From Plantago ovata (Eukaryota; Streptophyta; Magnoliopsida; Lamiales; Plantaginaceae), in contig CM051455.1 of the NCBI GenBank assembly GCA_028274465.1, positions 47,593,351 to 47,657,350 on the forward strand: DNA of 64,000 nucleotides. The letters are read 5' to 3'. The notes under the pieces are model-generated. The model had not been told where the DNA came from and made no database searches. It worked only from the letters and a program-made list of their open reading frames with translations. This document shows, piece by piece, positions 48,712-62,589 of this stretch; positions within the stretch are counted from its first letter, which is position 1, and each line of letters starts with the position of its first letter. A program made the position numbers and the translations under genes.

Positions 48712-48885
48712 ACACATTTTATTATATAAAAATACTACAAGTTTATAGCAATATTACTCATGTATTTAATCACGGAGGGCCCCTCTTACTCATGTACAAG
48801 TTTTAGCTTCAATGGATTTAAAATTAAAAAAAAAAATCGGAGGGAGTAATAAATAAAGTGTTCAAATTAAATTAGAATGGCAAAT

Positions 48886-49095
48886 TACTAAGTTTTCAAT
48901 ATAATCAGGTTAATTAAATTCTACCAATGAGGCTCCAGATTTAGTGGACTGTTTCGATCTCTAGAAACTTCCATATCCTAAACTTAAATCAAAACGTAAG
49001 AATTACTACTAAGTTTCAATATAGTCAGGTTAATTAAATTTCTACGAGAATGTCAAATCGAGGATGAATGGACTGTTTTGATCTCTATCAACTCC
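48886..49095. repeat. Imperfect tandem duplication, 120-bp period
   Basis: Units at 48886-48975 and 49003-49095 share TCAGGTTAATTAAATT, TGGACTGTTTCGATCTCTA-like and surrounding text, with small indels. Noncoding. Confidence 0.7.
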
Positions 49096-49720
49096 AATCC
49101 ACCAAATGGCATTAGAAAATACTCTAGTAAATAAAATTTATGACCAATTTAGTGTGGAACACACATGATATTCAATGAAATTGGGCCGTTTACAATCACA
49201 TGGTATCTTTGACTTTGTGTCTTCTTTCTAAAATTATTGGTATAGGACTGGGTGGTCTTATTCTTACTAATTTTTTTATTGTAAGGCAATTGAGATGTAC
49301 CTTAATCATAGTGATTGGTAGGGTTCAAAATTCATCACCCGTTTGCTTAGATATCTAAACTAGTTACATTGTGATATTTCATTTTTTGGTCTTGGCTAGA
49401 GAGTTTGAAAATTCTTCACCTTTGAACTTTTAACTTCTCGCTAATTGGAAGACACACTAGACAAGACATCAAGGTGGACTAGATTAACCTACAACTTGTA
49501 AATGCTCCATCATAAATAAAAAGTTGTTTCCAAAAATGTTGCTCCATCATAGTAAAATCTTACGGACCCAATTCACATCAGAATTTTCCAAATGGCATGA
49601 CATGGCGGCAGTTGTAACTTCAATTTATTTATTTTTTAAAAAACACTCCACAGTGATTAGCTACATTATTAATTTATTATTATAGCTTAGTTGGTCGACG
49701 GCAACTAATGACCTAGCGAC
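49096..49720. other. Intergenic DNA, no gene seen
   Basis: No supported frame, no recognised repeat. Confidence 0.45.
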
Positions 49721-49722
49721 TA

Positions 49723-50072
49723 CTCCCTCCATTTTCAAAAGGATGATGTTTTAGCATTTCACACACATATTAAGGAAATGATTGATTTTGAATATTTTAT
49801 TTTTCCAATAATTATTATAGAAAAACTAAATCCCATCTAATCATTATTGTCAATAAAAAAAATAATACTTCTACTACTCCACTCCACTTTATTGTTTTTT
49901 ATCTTAAGTTAAAAGACTTATGTGAATTTTTTATTCACAATAATAATTGCTCTTTTAGTCAATTTGTAAAAAAAAGAGGAAAGTAACTTTGGAAGTGTAA
50001 TAAAATACTAATATATATCCTTAAACATTGAAATGCTAAAATATCATCCTTTTAAAAATGGAGTGGAGGGAG
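49723..50072. mobile_element. Stowaway-like MITE upstream of alpha-tubulin
   Basis: 350 bp with TA on each side. Left terminus CTCCCTCCATTTTCAAAAGG pairs with the right terminus CCTTTTAAAAATGGAG followed by TGGAGGGAG; the pairing continues inward through GATGATGTTTTAGCATTTC. It ends about 135 bases upstream of the tubulin TATA box. Confidence 0.85.
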
Positions 50073-50126
50073 TATCTGGCAAAATTTGGCTTGGAGTAGT
50101 AGCATCAATCTGATCAGCCCAACAAC

Positions 50127-50214
50127 TTAACCATGGTTAAAATAAGATCAGCCGTCACAATTAATCATTTCAAAACACCTAACCACGGTTAAATCTTCCA
50201 CATCGTTATAAATA
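50127..50214 (+). promoter_or_regulatory. Alpha-tubulin core promoter with palindromic boxes
   Basis: TATAAATA at 50207-50214 precedes the pyrimidine-rich start region by about 30 bases. Upstream are TTAACCATGGTTAA (50127-50140), a perfect 14-base palindrome, and TAACCACGGTTAAA (50180-50193), a near copy 53 bases later. Both contain GGTTAA cores of the GT/MYB-site type. Confidence 0.6.
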
Positions 50215-50339
50215 CCCACTTCCTCAGCTTCACTTCTCTACATCAAATTTTCGAAGAGGCGTCTTGATAAACGCCGATTTGAAAAGATTACTTTCTTTCT
50301 CTTCTCCCTCTTCAATCTTATTCTCTACCTCATTCGTGA

Positions 50340-52727
<2,388 letters not shown>

Positions 52728-53252
52728 AAGGACCTGAGGTGTTTTGATGATCTGTGTTCGATGTTATCTTTTGCTGATGCCTATGTTTCTTGTTTGGATA
52801 CTGTAATTGGCAACTTTTGTTATCAGTTTTCATGTTCTTTCTTTGTTTGTGCACCATGACTGATGCCTGACGGAAGTATTATCAGAAGGCATCTGCGTTT
52901 CAATCAACTATATTCTTAGAACCTCTTTGGCAATTCCTAATGCCTCTTACATTAATGCTTGGAGCCTTGTGTACAATGATTTGGGTACTCTTTTGTGATA
53001 TCTGCAAGTATCATGGAGTACCGTTCTAACGCTTTTCAGCAAGTTTATCAAATCCTATGACGATCACCAACTATCTGTTAGTCTTGAATGAGAGAATTTC
53101 TTGACAAAATGGTAAATCAACATATAAGAACAGTAACAACCAGATATTCCCAACACGTAGGGTGTGGTTGGTTTACTAACTTTCAGATTTGAAGACAGTA
53201 AAATATCCTAACCAGATTGGCAGTGCTATACATTAAGCGCCTGAGTCTTAAT
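52728..53252. other. Alpha-tubulin 3' region and spacer
   Basis: Tubulin 3' untranslated region followed by spacer leading to the convergent plastid membrane protein gene. No further frame supported. Confidence 0.5.
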
Positions 53253-53383
53253 TTTGTAAGAGGAGCTGTTTTATATACCCTCTGTTTCTACATGCGCTTG
53301 CGGTTGACATACTGAGGATCAGAGATTTAGATACAGGATGATTACTTCCAAAACAAACAAATTCTGGTCCAAAGAACTGCATG
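53253..53383 (-). pseudogene. Degenerate duplicate of a terminal exon
   Basis: Immediately downstream of the real last exon (53395-53517) lies a second, decayed copy on the same strand. Reading gives FFGPEFV where the real exon has YFGPQFV, and the copy ends with a GTATATAAAACAGC stretch like the real exon's end. Indels and stops destroy the middle. Confidence 0.75.
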
Positions 53384-53394
53384 ATGCCTGGTCC

Positions 53395-56300
53395 TCATTT
53401 GATAAGAGGTGCTGTTTTATATATCCTATCTTCTTCAAGCAGTGCATAAGGGTCAATATACTGCGGAGAATTTATTGGAGTGTTACTCCCATCGTGGACA
53501 AATTGGGGTCCAAAGTACTGCAGAGAAGGTTGGACAAATATAGTCAATGGCTTACAAGGCAATCAAAATGCAGCATCAAAGATAAGAATGTTTTACATCA
53601 AAGTGATCATTTCATCTTAGAACACATTCATGTTACCTTTTCATCTTTGTTACGTCATGGTCTTATATAAAATGACAGTAGCAGAATTACAGGAATACGC
53701 ACAAACTTAACCCTTAAGAGGTAATGAAATGTCAAAAGAAAAGAATGCCATTCATATGTAAATCCTGTAAAGGGTGTTCAGAAGTTTAAAGGATGAAATT
53801 ACCAGGTATACAGCAGTGAAAGATGCAACCGTGACAAGGATCAATGGCCAGAATGCCAGGAAAAATGTTCCTCCAAGTGTAAGCAAGACTTTACCCCGTG
53901 GAATTAAACCCTAAAAGAGATGAAAAGGTCAGATAAATATAGTAACCATGGCAGGAAAAGAAAAAAAAAGAGCTCTTGTGAAATAGATTTCTTATGGATA
54001 ATAACGATGCAGCCACATATCAGCTCATCAGGTGCTGGGTTACACTTTCTAATCATTTTATGGACTTCATTAATTATACTCTTAAACATGAATTGCAACA
54101 ACACTTAGCATAGTACTGTAGACAGTGCACACATTGAACTTCAAAGGATTGGACGATGACAGCCAAGACAATCATATTAAGTCAATAATTGAAGATACCC
54201 TAGAAATGGATTATCAAACCAAATAACACGACAGACCCACAACAACCCCCGAAATGAGGGGATTTGCAGCCGCCGGGGTGGGTGGGGTTTGTGGGTGGTA
54301 AAAGAAGAAAGAAGGAAATAGGAAAACGAATTAAACGAATAAAGGAGAGAGAGGTATCTATTCGAAAGTGCTTAAACATATTTATAGACAAATCCATACT
54401 GCAGATTCAGGTGGTACAGTTTATTTCAACAGATTTGAGCTCAAGGAGATAGCTAAGCGCAGACAGAAAGGATTCTTCTTACCTCTAGGCCTTCACTATT
54501 CAAAGCCATAGACTTTTCTCTTTGATTAGTTAGGTCCATTTCAGCATCAGTCTTGACACCGTTTTTTCTTGAGTAACTCCAACCCCCATCTTCTTCCCTG
54601 AACTTTACCTCATCGGTTCTTTCACCGCTTCTATTCTTTTCCTCGAGCAAAGAAGCAGGTGTCATACCTCGTCTCCTTAATTCTTTCATGAATAAAGATT
54701 CTGGAGGCTCCTCACCTGACATTTCAACGCCATCTAAATTGTTACACATCCACTGGGTGTGAAACTATCAATATGTACAGACCTACCAGTTCCTATTTGT
54801 AAAGAGATCATGCATGCAGCCAGTTAAATCTACTCCGAATAAAAGAGACACACTGATACACACACAGACAGACACGGAAGAGAGACGGGCTTCATAGTCT
54901 AAATAAGCACAGAGCACTAGACTATTTAGTATAAACTTGAAAACAGATTCCTAGATTGTTAGGCAAGCAGCAATGTAGATTAAGACCAACCAACTTTGCC
55001 ATCAGTTGCAGAACAATAAAGAGCATACATAAGCAATTTCAATTGAACAACACTCAATATAACTTCTTTAGTGTACCACATACACATTGCATTTGCCTCT
55101 GAAACAACATTAAGAGTTGCATGGATTTGCAATATGGAGTAACATTGTCAATGATGTTTACAGTTATCTAGTAAATCCAACTGTCTTACTTATGGGGGTG
55201 GAAAAGACAGATGAATTCCTGAAAAAAGGAATGCAGCCAACACAATTACCGGATTCAAACTAAACATAAGCAATTTCCAGTTGCACTGCAAACAACATGA
55301 GTACAATTTTGAGATATAGCAGCATGCCCATATACTTCCGTTTTCCTTAAATGTTTAAATTTGATATTTGTCTGTTAGCAAACTAAAACACACTGGCTGA
55401 CTGGCATTTCCTCTGATCTTTATCAGCTGATAATGACCATTGTAAATCTATGGTAACCCATAGTACCATATTATCAAAAGTAGATGCTACAATTTCCCCA
55501 TATAACAAAATTCTATAGTTCCCAACATACTAAAACGGACATGCCAATAAGATTTTTAGTTTCACATCATCATCAAGCCTCAATAAGAAACGAGCTTTAA
55601 ACTTGATTAAGGAACTGAAACACTTCACTAACTAATTGAGCCCAAAACTATAGTAGTTTAATTGAGTGTGTTTGCAAATGCTAAAAAAAAGTGATTTTGT
55701 ATGGAAGTTGAAATTTTAGTGTTTGAAGTGCTGTAACTTTTCCTCAAAAAAAACAAATAACCTTCAAAAGCGGAGTCGGAGAAGCAACCCAAAGGGTTCT
55801 TTTGGCTTCTAAAATCAGACGGTGGCATATAAGTAAAAATAGGAATATTCTGTAGCAGACACCATGACTTCTAGTTGAAGCAAGTTAAAATCAGGTTACA
55901 AAATCATTTGCAAACATGCACTCACTATGTTCCCAAATGAACTCAAAATATACAAACTACAACAGAATAGTAACCCAAGAAGAATTGTGAATTTCACCAA
56001 CTTCAGCATATGCACATCACAAAAGGTTAATTCACTGATACTGAACCATAGTACAGTATAACAATTCTTACATATTTAGCATAAACTTGAAAACAGATTC
56101 CTAGATTGTTAGGCAAGTAGCAATGTAGATTAAGACCAACCAACTTTGCCACCAGTTGCAGAACAATAAAGAGCATACTTAAGCAATTTCGACTGAACAA
56201 CATTCAAAATAACTTCGCTAGTGTACCACATACACATTGCAATTGCCTCTGAGACAACATTAAGAGTGGCATGGATTTACAATATGGAGTAACATCATCA

Positions 56301-57183
56301 ATGATATTTACAGTTATCTACTAATCCAACTCGTCTTACTTATGGGGATGGAAAGAATGCAGCCAACAACACAACAATGGGATTCAAACTAAACATAAGC
56401 AATTTCCAGCTGCACTCCAAACAACATGAGTACAATTTTGAGATATAGCAGCATGAGCATGACCATATACTTTTGTTTTCCTTAAATACTTGATAAATTT
56501 AATATTTGTATGCTTGCAAACTAGCGGCATTTACCAGCTGATCATTAGCCACTATAAATCTCTAGTAATCAATATTACCATATTATCAAAAGCAGATGCT
56601 ATAATTTCCCCGTATAACGAAACTCTATAGTTACCAACATACTAAAACAGACATGCCTACAAGATATGTTTGGTTTCACACCATCATCCTTCCTAAACTA
56701 TAAGAAATGAGCTTTAAATTTGATTAAGGAACTCAAACACTTAACTAATTGAGCCCAAAACTATAGTAGTATAATTACCAAATGAACTCGAAATATACAC
56801 ACTACCACAGAATAGTAACCTAAGAATTGTGAATTTCGCAAACTTCAGCATATGCACATCACAAAAAGTTAACTCACTGATACTGAACCAGAGTATATAG
56901 TCAATATGCATATTAGATATCACAATTCTTACATACACCCTCAGAATTAATGAAGCATAGCTAAACTGAAACAGCAATAAGAACACACGAGAAAAAAAAG
57001 GAAAAAATCTCAGTCACCTTTGCTTGGACTATCACGATCATCAACTTTACAGGAAACTCTAAACCTCCTATGATGAAGAACAATTCCTGGATTCTGGAGC
57101 CTGAAACCCCTATTACGCGAACTATTTTCGAGTTTCACGTGATAATGCGATGGGCTCGATTTTAGCAGCTGAAGGCAAGCCAT
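53395..57183 (-). CDS. Plastid-targeted membrane protein of unknown function
   Basis: Four exons: 57018-57183, 54483-54733, 53803-53910 and 53395-53517; 648 bases, 215 aa, all phases agree. Residues 1-45 are Ser/Arg/His-rich without acids, a transit peptide. The middle is hydrophilic (EEPPESLFMKELRRRGMTPA). Exon 3 encodes a Gly-Leu-Ile-Pro start, then one transmembrane segment (LGGTFFLAFWPLILVTVAS). Exon 4 starts YFGPQFVHDG and continues to PQYIDPYALLEEDRI, ending TAPLIK. I recognise the YFGP-FVHDG tail from a conserved plant family but recall no function. The 2.3-kb first intron contains a 1.15-kb internal duplication. Confidence 0.75.
54923..56937. repeat. 1.15-kb tandem duplication inside an intron
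   Basis: 54923-56072 and 56073-56937 align over most of their length: CAGATTCCTAGATTGTTAGG, AGACCAACCAACTTTGCCA, CAATATGGAGTAACAT and CTTCAGCATATGCACATCAC occur in both, 1,150 bases apart at the left end. The second copy is shorter because it lacks a MITE and has several deletions. Confidence 0.9.
55664..55923. mobile_element. MITE inserted in one copy of the intron duplication
   Basis: About 260 bp present in unit 1 and absent at the matching point of unit 2 (near 56770). Ends are inverted: GAGTGTGTTTGCAAATG and CATTTGCAAACATGCACTC. The family resembles hAT-type MITEs, but the target duplication is not clear. Confidence 0.75.
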
Positions 57184-58030
57184 ACTTGTAGCAGTATGAT
57201 TAAGTTACTACTTTTGAAAAAAAGAACAGATTGAGAAATTTTAGGGATTCATTGAAATCGGATTAGGCGTGGAAATGTTGGGTAAGCAAAAGTTGTGTGT
57301 TTCTTTCTCTCACTACGGAGAGAAAAAGTTGTGGCGCAAGTTACTCGAGCTGGCGCCACGCACTCGGCGTATGTTAGAAGCAGCTTGTTTGTTGCGCTAG
57401 CTTGCGCGAGATCTTTTGGCGGCACCTTGTGGATCAAAGCCTCCCATGTCACCGCTCCATTGGTCTGATGACGTGGATTGACTTTCTTCCTATTCCTAAA
57501 AGTTGAGGAGTTTCTACTTCAATCATCCCATTTTTTTACCAATTTTATTACTTATCCGTTTTTTTAAATTTTTTACGTTTAATTTTGAAATCGTTTTTTA
57601 GAAGTTTGTTATGATGAGTGTAGTGTTTGATTTAGTAGCAGGATCCACAATAAAGTTGTGAGATAGAAAGTTGTCAATAAAGAAAACGTAAAGAATTTAA
57701 AAAATGAAATACGTAAAAAATCTAAAAAAACAGATGAGGATAACTTTTAAAATACACTCCTAATATTCGATCACCCTTATAATTGTTGAAGTAAATATTA
57801 CTGAATCGGTCATAATAAATACTTGGATGATTGACATAGTGTATATTTCCTCCATCTCATTTGAAAATTGTCATTAGTAAATGTTGACTTTTTAAATTTT
57901 CATTTGACCTCATATTAATTTCAAATTAATTATACCAGAGAAATGTAAGAATCCCAAAAAATATATTTTCATCTTAATTTAATTTTTGAATATATGAATA
58001 CTTTGAAAATCCACACAAAATTTTGTTTTA
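57184..58030. other. Intergenic DNA with an inverted repeat
   Basis: A TTATCCGTTTTTTTAAAT arm at 57552-57578 pairs with 57710-57743, and a CTCCATCTCATTTG motif near 57851 could be a MITE end. No gene seen. Confidence 0.45.
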
Positions 58031-58388
58031 AGACGAAGTTCTAATGAAGGCACTAAAAGCATGATAAAGTATGTAAAATTAAATTGACATAAATAGATCA
58101 AAGTTACTATCCCAGTATGGGCAAATGGGTAAACATGATTTCTAGAGTTAAAGGGACACATCTCTAGTATATATACTAATTAAATGTTGAGAATTAATGT
58201 TATTAGTGTTGAAAGTAGTTTCTCCACTACTCTATTGTTTTCTAATTTAAATATTTAATTAAAAATTATGAAAAATAACAATTATTTTGTTTGAAGACGA
58301 AGTTCTAATGAAGGCACTAAAAGCATGATAAAGTGTGAAAAAATAAATTGACATAAATAGATCAAAGTTACTCTCGCAGTATGGGTAA
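58031..58388. repeat. Direct duplication, 264-bp period
   Basis: AGACGAAGTTCTAATGAAGG starts at 58031 and again at 58295; similarity continues through CATAAATAGATCAAAGTTAC to CAGTATGGG. The second unit is cut exactly where the LINE poly(A) begins. Confidence 0.85.
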
Positions 58389-58438
58389 TTTTTTTTATTT
58401 TTTTTTGAGAAGTAAATGAACTTTTATATCAAGCAAGA

Positions 58439-60509
58439 TCAAGGTACATCAGTTGCTGCAAAAGGCAGATTTGAGAAACCAACACTGTCCTGTGAAACGT
58501 TTTGCGCTAACCTATGGGCTAATTCATTACACGTTCTGGAGACAGAAATGAAAGCATAGGAAATGAACATAGCAGCTAGCAGTTTTGTCTTTGAAATGAT
58601 ATTTCCAGCTAGTCCTAACGAAGGCTCGGATTGCTGGAGTTGTTTAGTCACATTGAGATTGTCCCCTTCAATATCGATCTCGTTTAACTGTAGGTCCCTT
58701 GCAAACATAACTGCAGTTTTTGCTGCTAGTGCTTCTGCCACCTTTGGATTCTCAATAAACTTGAAGAACTTGCGTTTCCATGCCAAGACCTTCCCATTGG
58801 AGTCTCTGACTACAACGCCCGGCAGCAGCTCCCAGGAACTGTCTACTAATTGCTACGTCGTAATTAACTTTAAATCTCCCATTCTCAGGCGGCCTCCATT
58901 GGTTGTTTCCATGTACTGGCGGTTTCGGAAAGATTTTCTGTGCTTCATGGTAACGCAAAACGTACCTCTGGACAAATTGATTCGACTCCATAGCGTCATA
59001 ACCATCTTGTTCGTGTGCCACTTTATTTCTATGGCCCCATCTCGCCCAACAGCTGATAATAAACAGAGACATCAGTTCTTTACTAATTATCTGTCTCACA
59101 TCGTCTATCCATTGAGCAAAATCACCATCACCTATCTGTGTGAATATATCACTGTGGGAGAAAGGTGAGCACGCCCAGAAAAGTCGAGCATAGGGGCAAT
59201 CGCATAAAATGTGTAGGATGGACTTTGTACTCTCTTTGCAGACCGGGCACTGTACATCAGTCCTCAAACCCCTTTTCACAATGTTTACACTTACAGGTAA
59301 TGCATTACGGAGTGCTTGCCACGTAAAAATCTTGACTTTAGGTGGAATTTGTAGTTGCCACATCCATTCCCAATTAGTCTTTTGCAAACTGCTGCTTGTG
59401 CCTTGTCTATTTTCTGCTTGGCGTTTCTGTAAATCCCGGGACAGATAGTAGGCTGTCTTGACTGTGTAGTGTCCATGTGGTGAATAGTTCCACGCTCTTG
59501 TGTCTGGTGCAGTACTGGAGTTCAAAGGAATGCGCAAAATATGATGAAAATCTTCTTCCCAGAACAGCAACTTCACCAAGGTCTCATCCCACTCTCCATT
59601 ATGTATCAGATTAGCCACAACAATGTCACCTAATTCATAGAGATCAGGTGTTCTAGGCTTTAGGTTGTGCTCTCTTGGGATCCAGTTATCCCGCCAAACA
59701 TTAATATCTTTCCCGTCTCCCACTCTCCACCGCACTCCATGCCTAACCATGTCCATTGCGCCCAAAATGCTTTTCCATGTGAAAGAGACATTGTTCTTAT
59801 GTTGTGCCTCGAATACATCCGTTGTGGGGAAGTATTTTGCCTTGAAGACTCTGCTAAGAAGACAGGAGGGATTATGTACAATTCGCCATATTTGCTTTCC
59901 TAGCATCGCCATGTTGAAGGATCGAAGGTCTCGAAAACCCATCCCACCATCTCTTTTTGAGTCACAAAAAAAAAAATAAAATCCCATTTAAACCAATGGA
60001 TTTTCTTTTCAGTTCCATTTCCCCACCAATACTTTGCCACAATTGAATTGATCTCCTGGAGAAGGTACTCTGGTAATTTGAAACAGCTCATCACATAAGT
60101 TGGGATTGCTTGTATAACTGATTTGATCAACACTTCCCTTCCCGCCTTGGACAACAACTTGTTAGAGAAGCCTTGAACTTTTTGCCACACTCTATCCCGT
60201 AGCCAACTGAAAACTTCTTTTTTAGATCTGCCCATCTCTGTAGGGAGCCCCAAATATTTGTCATGTTTTGCCACAACACGGACTGGCAAGCACCCCCTTA
60301 TTTCATCAATAACATCCTGTTTAGTATTTCTACTAAACACCACAGTGGATTTTTCCAAGTTAATCTCCTGGCCTGATGCGAGGATATATCGATATAGGAT
60401 GTCTCCAATCTCAACAGCTGCAGAAAAAGAAGCTTTACAGAAGAGCAAAGTGTCATCAGCAAACAAGGGATGACAGATCCTTGGTGCCGTGGGAGCAACA
60501 GCCACCCCC
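58439..60509 (-). pseudogene. LINE ORF2 3' part: FADD box, zinc-binding and RNase H
   Basis: Starts just after the inserted LTR with GVAVAPTAPRICHPLFADD, the polymerase active-site box. LPTEMGRSKKEVFSW and GREVLIKSVIQAIPTYVMS follow. The zinc-binding region has WMWQLQIPPKVKIFTWQALR and CPVCKESTKSILHILCDCPY. RNase H remains as EALAAKTAVMFARDLQL and TCNELAHRLAQNVS. Two frameshifts separate the domains. Confidence 0.88.
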
Positions 60510-60514
60510 CTTAG

Positions 60515-62589
60515 TGTAAGAAAATATGGTCAGAGTTACCCCTAGGGTACGCAACGGAATTTCAAAAATTTTCTTAACATACAGGTTAATTGATTATGCA
60601 TATGTCGTATATATATAAACACGTCAATTAGAAGACTAACCTTACTTCCAAAGCAGCTTCCAAGTCTTCGTAATATTCCGGTGTATCTTCTCCTTCGTCG
60701 AAGTCGAAGATATCTACAATACTCTGTATATCTGCAAGACAATAAGAGTTAGTTTTCAGCTCCTAGAACCTCAACCTTGGTATCCATGGATGAACAGTCT
60801 ATCGGAAGAATACTAGGATATTCTTTGTGTGACCAAGAAGACGGGGCGGCGATTCCTCCGGCAGAGGTGGCGCGCGCGTGTGGCTAAGGGAGGAGGGGAG
60901 AGCTTTTATTTTCTCTAAGAAAACTGGGTAGAATAACTGTGTGCAAAACTGTATCCAAAGCTCTCTAATAGTCTACTATATATAGTAGTCAATAGAAGCC
61001 TAAAGCATAAGCAATTAGACTTCGTAAAGGAATAAGAATCTAATTCTTATCGCACAAGGAAACCAATATCAAGTCTAGATTCATTCCCAATTAAATCAAA
61101 ACTCAATTAGGAAAATCTAACTTATCCCTTGGACTTCTAATAGAGGAAGGAGTCGAACTCCTTCCCCTTACCCAGCCACGCGCGCGCGCGCCTTGTCCTA
61201 CGGGAGGTGGGTCCCAATTTTGGGACCCACTTATATTTCTAAGGCAATTCAAACTCCAAGTAGATTTTGCCCAAGTGCATATGTTAATTCTAAATTAACA
61301 TATCATTTCAAATCAAACCTCCATTATATTTCTAAAATATAATCTTTAATTGTATTTACATAAAACACAATTAATTAGTCAATTCAATTAATAATTCCAA
61401 ATCATTAATTGAGCCACCAAATATTATAATTAATTCCAAATCAATTATAATCCATCAATCACAATTAATTCCAAATTAATTGCGATTCCATCTTCAAGGA
61501 CATTCTGATAGGCTGAATCACCACATAGTGTGACCCATAGGGCCTCATCGTATTAAGCAAGTCCTAGACTAGGCAACATGGAATTCCTAGACGGTTCCAT
61601 TTGCAATATTAATACGTGAGGACGTTTGAGAGGTTTCTCAAAGCTAACCCTTTCGTTGCGAAGCCTGTCGCGCTCAACGCGGCGATGGTAACGTCCCTTC
61701 ATCTGACTTGCTTGAATGTATCTAGGATCGATGAAGTGTCTATCCCAATAATACATCCACGGGTGTCTCAGGGAGTTGCTTCGTTAAGATATACTTATGA
61801 CCATCATAATATATCATTTGCACTGGCCAGTGACTTTACCAACACAACTATGCAAACTATGAGCAGTGCTCTCCTGTGCTACACTTGAGAGATGAATCCT
61901 TCACATAATCACTTATCACCCCCATTTGTATGTAGCCATAATCCTGGATCGTGTCTTAGGTCAGCTGCTTATTTAGAGCTGACATCGACGGGTCCACCAA
62001 GGATATGGGACAACAAATGTGATGATAAAGTCCTGTAAGTACAAAGGACGACTGGCATCACTTCGACAACTCACCGGTTCCCATAGACACTTCGGTGTAG
62101 AGTATACATCGATGGGAGTGTCCGGTGGGTACTTCCATTGTTCGATAAAGTTTCTTCGAACAACTATGCGCAGTTATGGGAACGTTTCTCGATGGTCCAA
62201 CAATCCGTTCCGTGGCCGTGGGATCGGCTCACACTTGCTCCAACAAGTATAATCTCCACGCATACTAGTCTTGTCTGGTTCATTCAGACCCCCACATCCG
62301 AGATGAACCTCGACTAGGGAGAGTTTTGGATAGATGATAACTCACATAGCTCCCACTATCTGTGTGATCGGTCATCTATCCGAGGGGACATGTTTAATAT
62401 CAATACAGACAGTAATATAGATATGACATGCTGCATGCCTGGTGTAATATAAATATGAAAGCGACACTCAATAGTAAAATGCAACAAACATATACTATAT
62501 TACGTTGACATGTGTAATAGTACATATATGCCCTCTATAAGGGCACCATGCCCTTAGTAAGGACTGTCTCTAGGACATATACACTATCA
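60515..62589 (-). mobile_element. Solo LTR of an LTR retrotransposon, inserted in the LINE
   Basis: A 2,075-bp block interrupts the polymerase. Its ends are TG and CA on either strand (minus strand TGATAGTG...TTCTTACA), flanked by CTTAG at 60510-60514 and 62590-62594. Removing it restores the reading frame EEREVLRGVAVAPT exactly. No gag-pol and no second LTR are visible, so recombination between LTRs is the simplest history. Strand is inferred from a minus-strand TATATATAG near 60970. Confidence 0.85.

Noticed and set aside
53338..53670. A 110-aa plus-strand frame
   Set aside because: It overlaps, antisense, the last exon of the plastid membrane protein, which has family motifs and matching phase.
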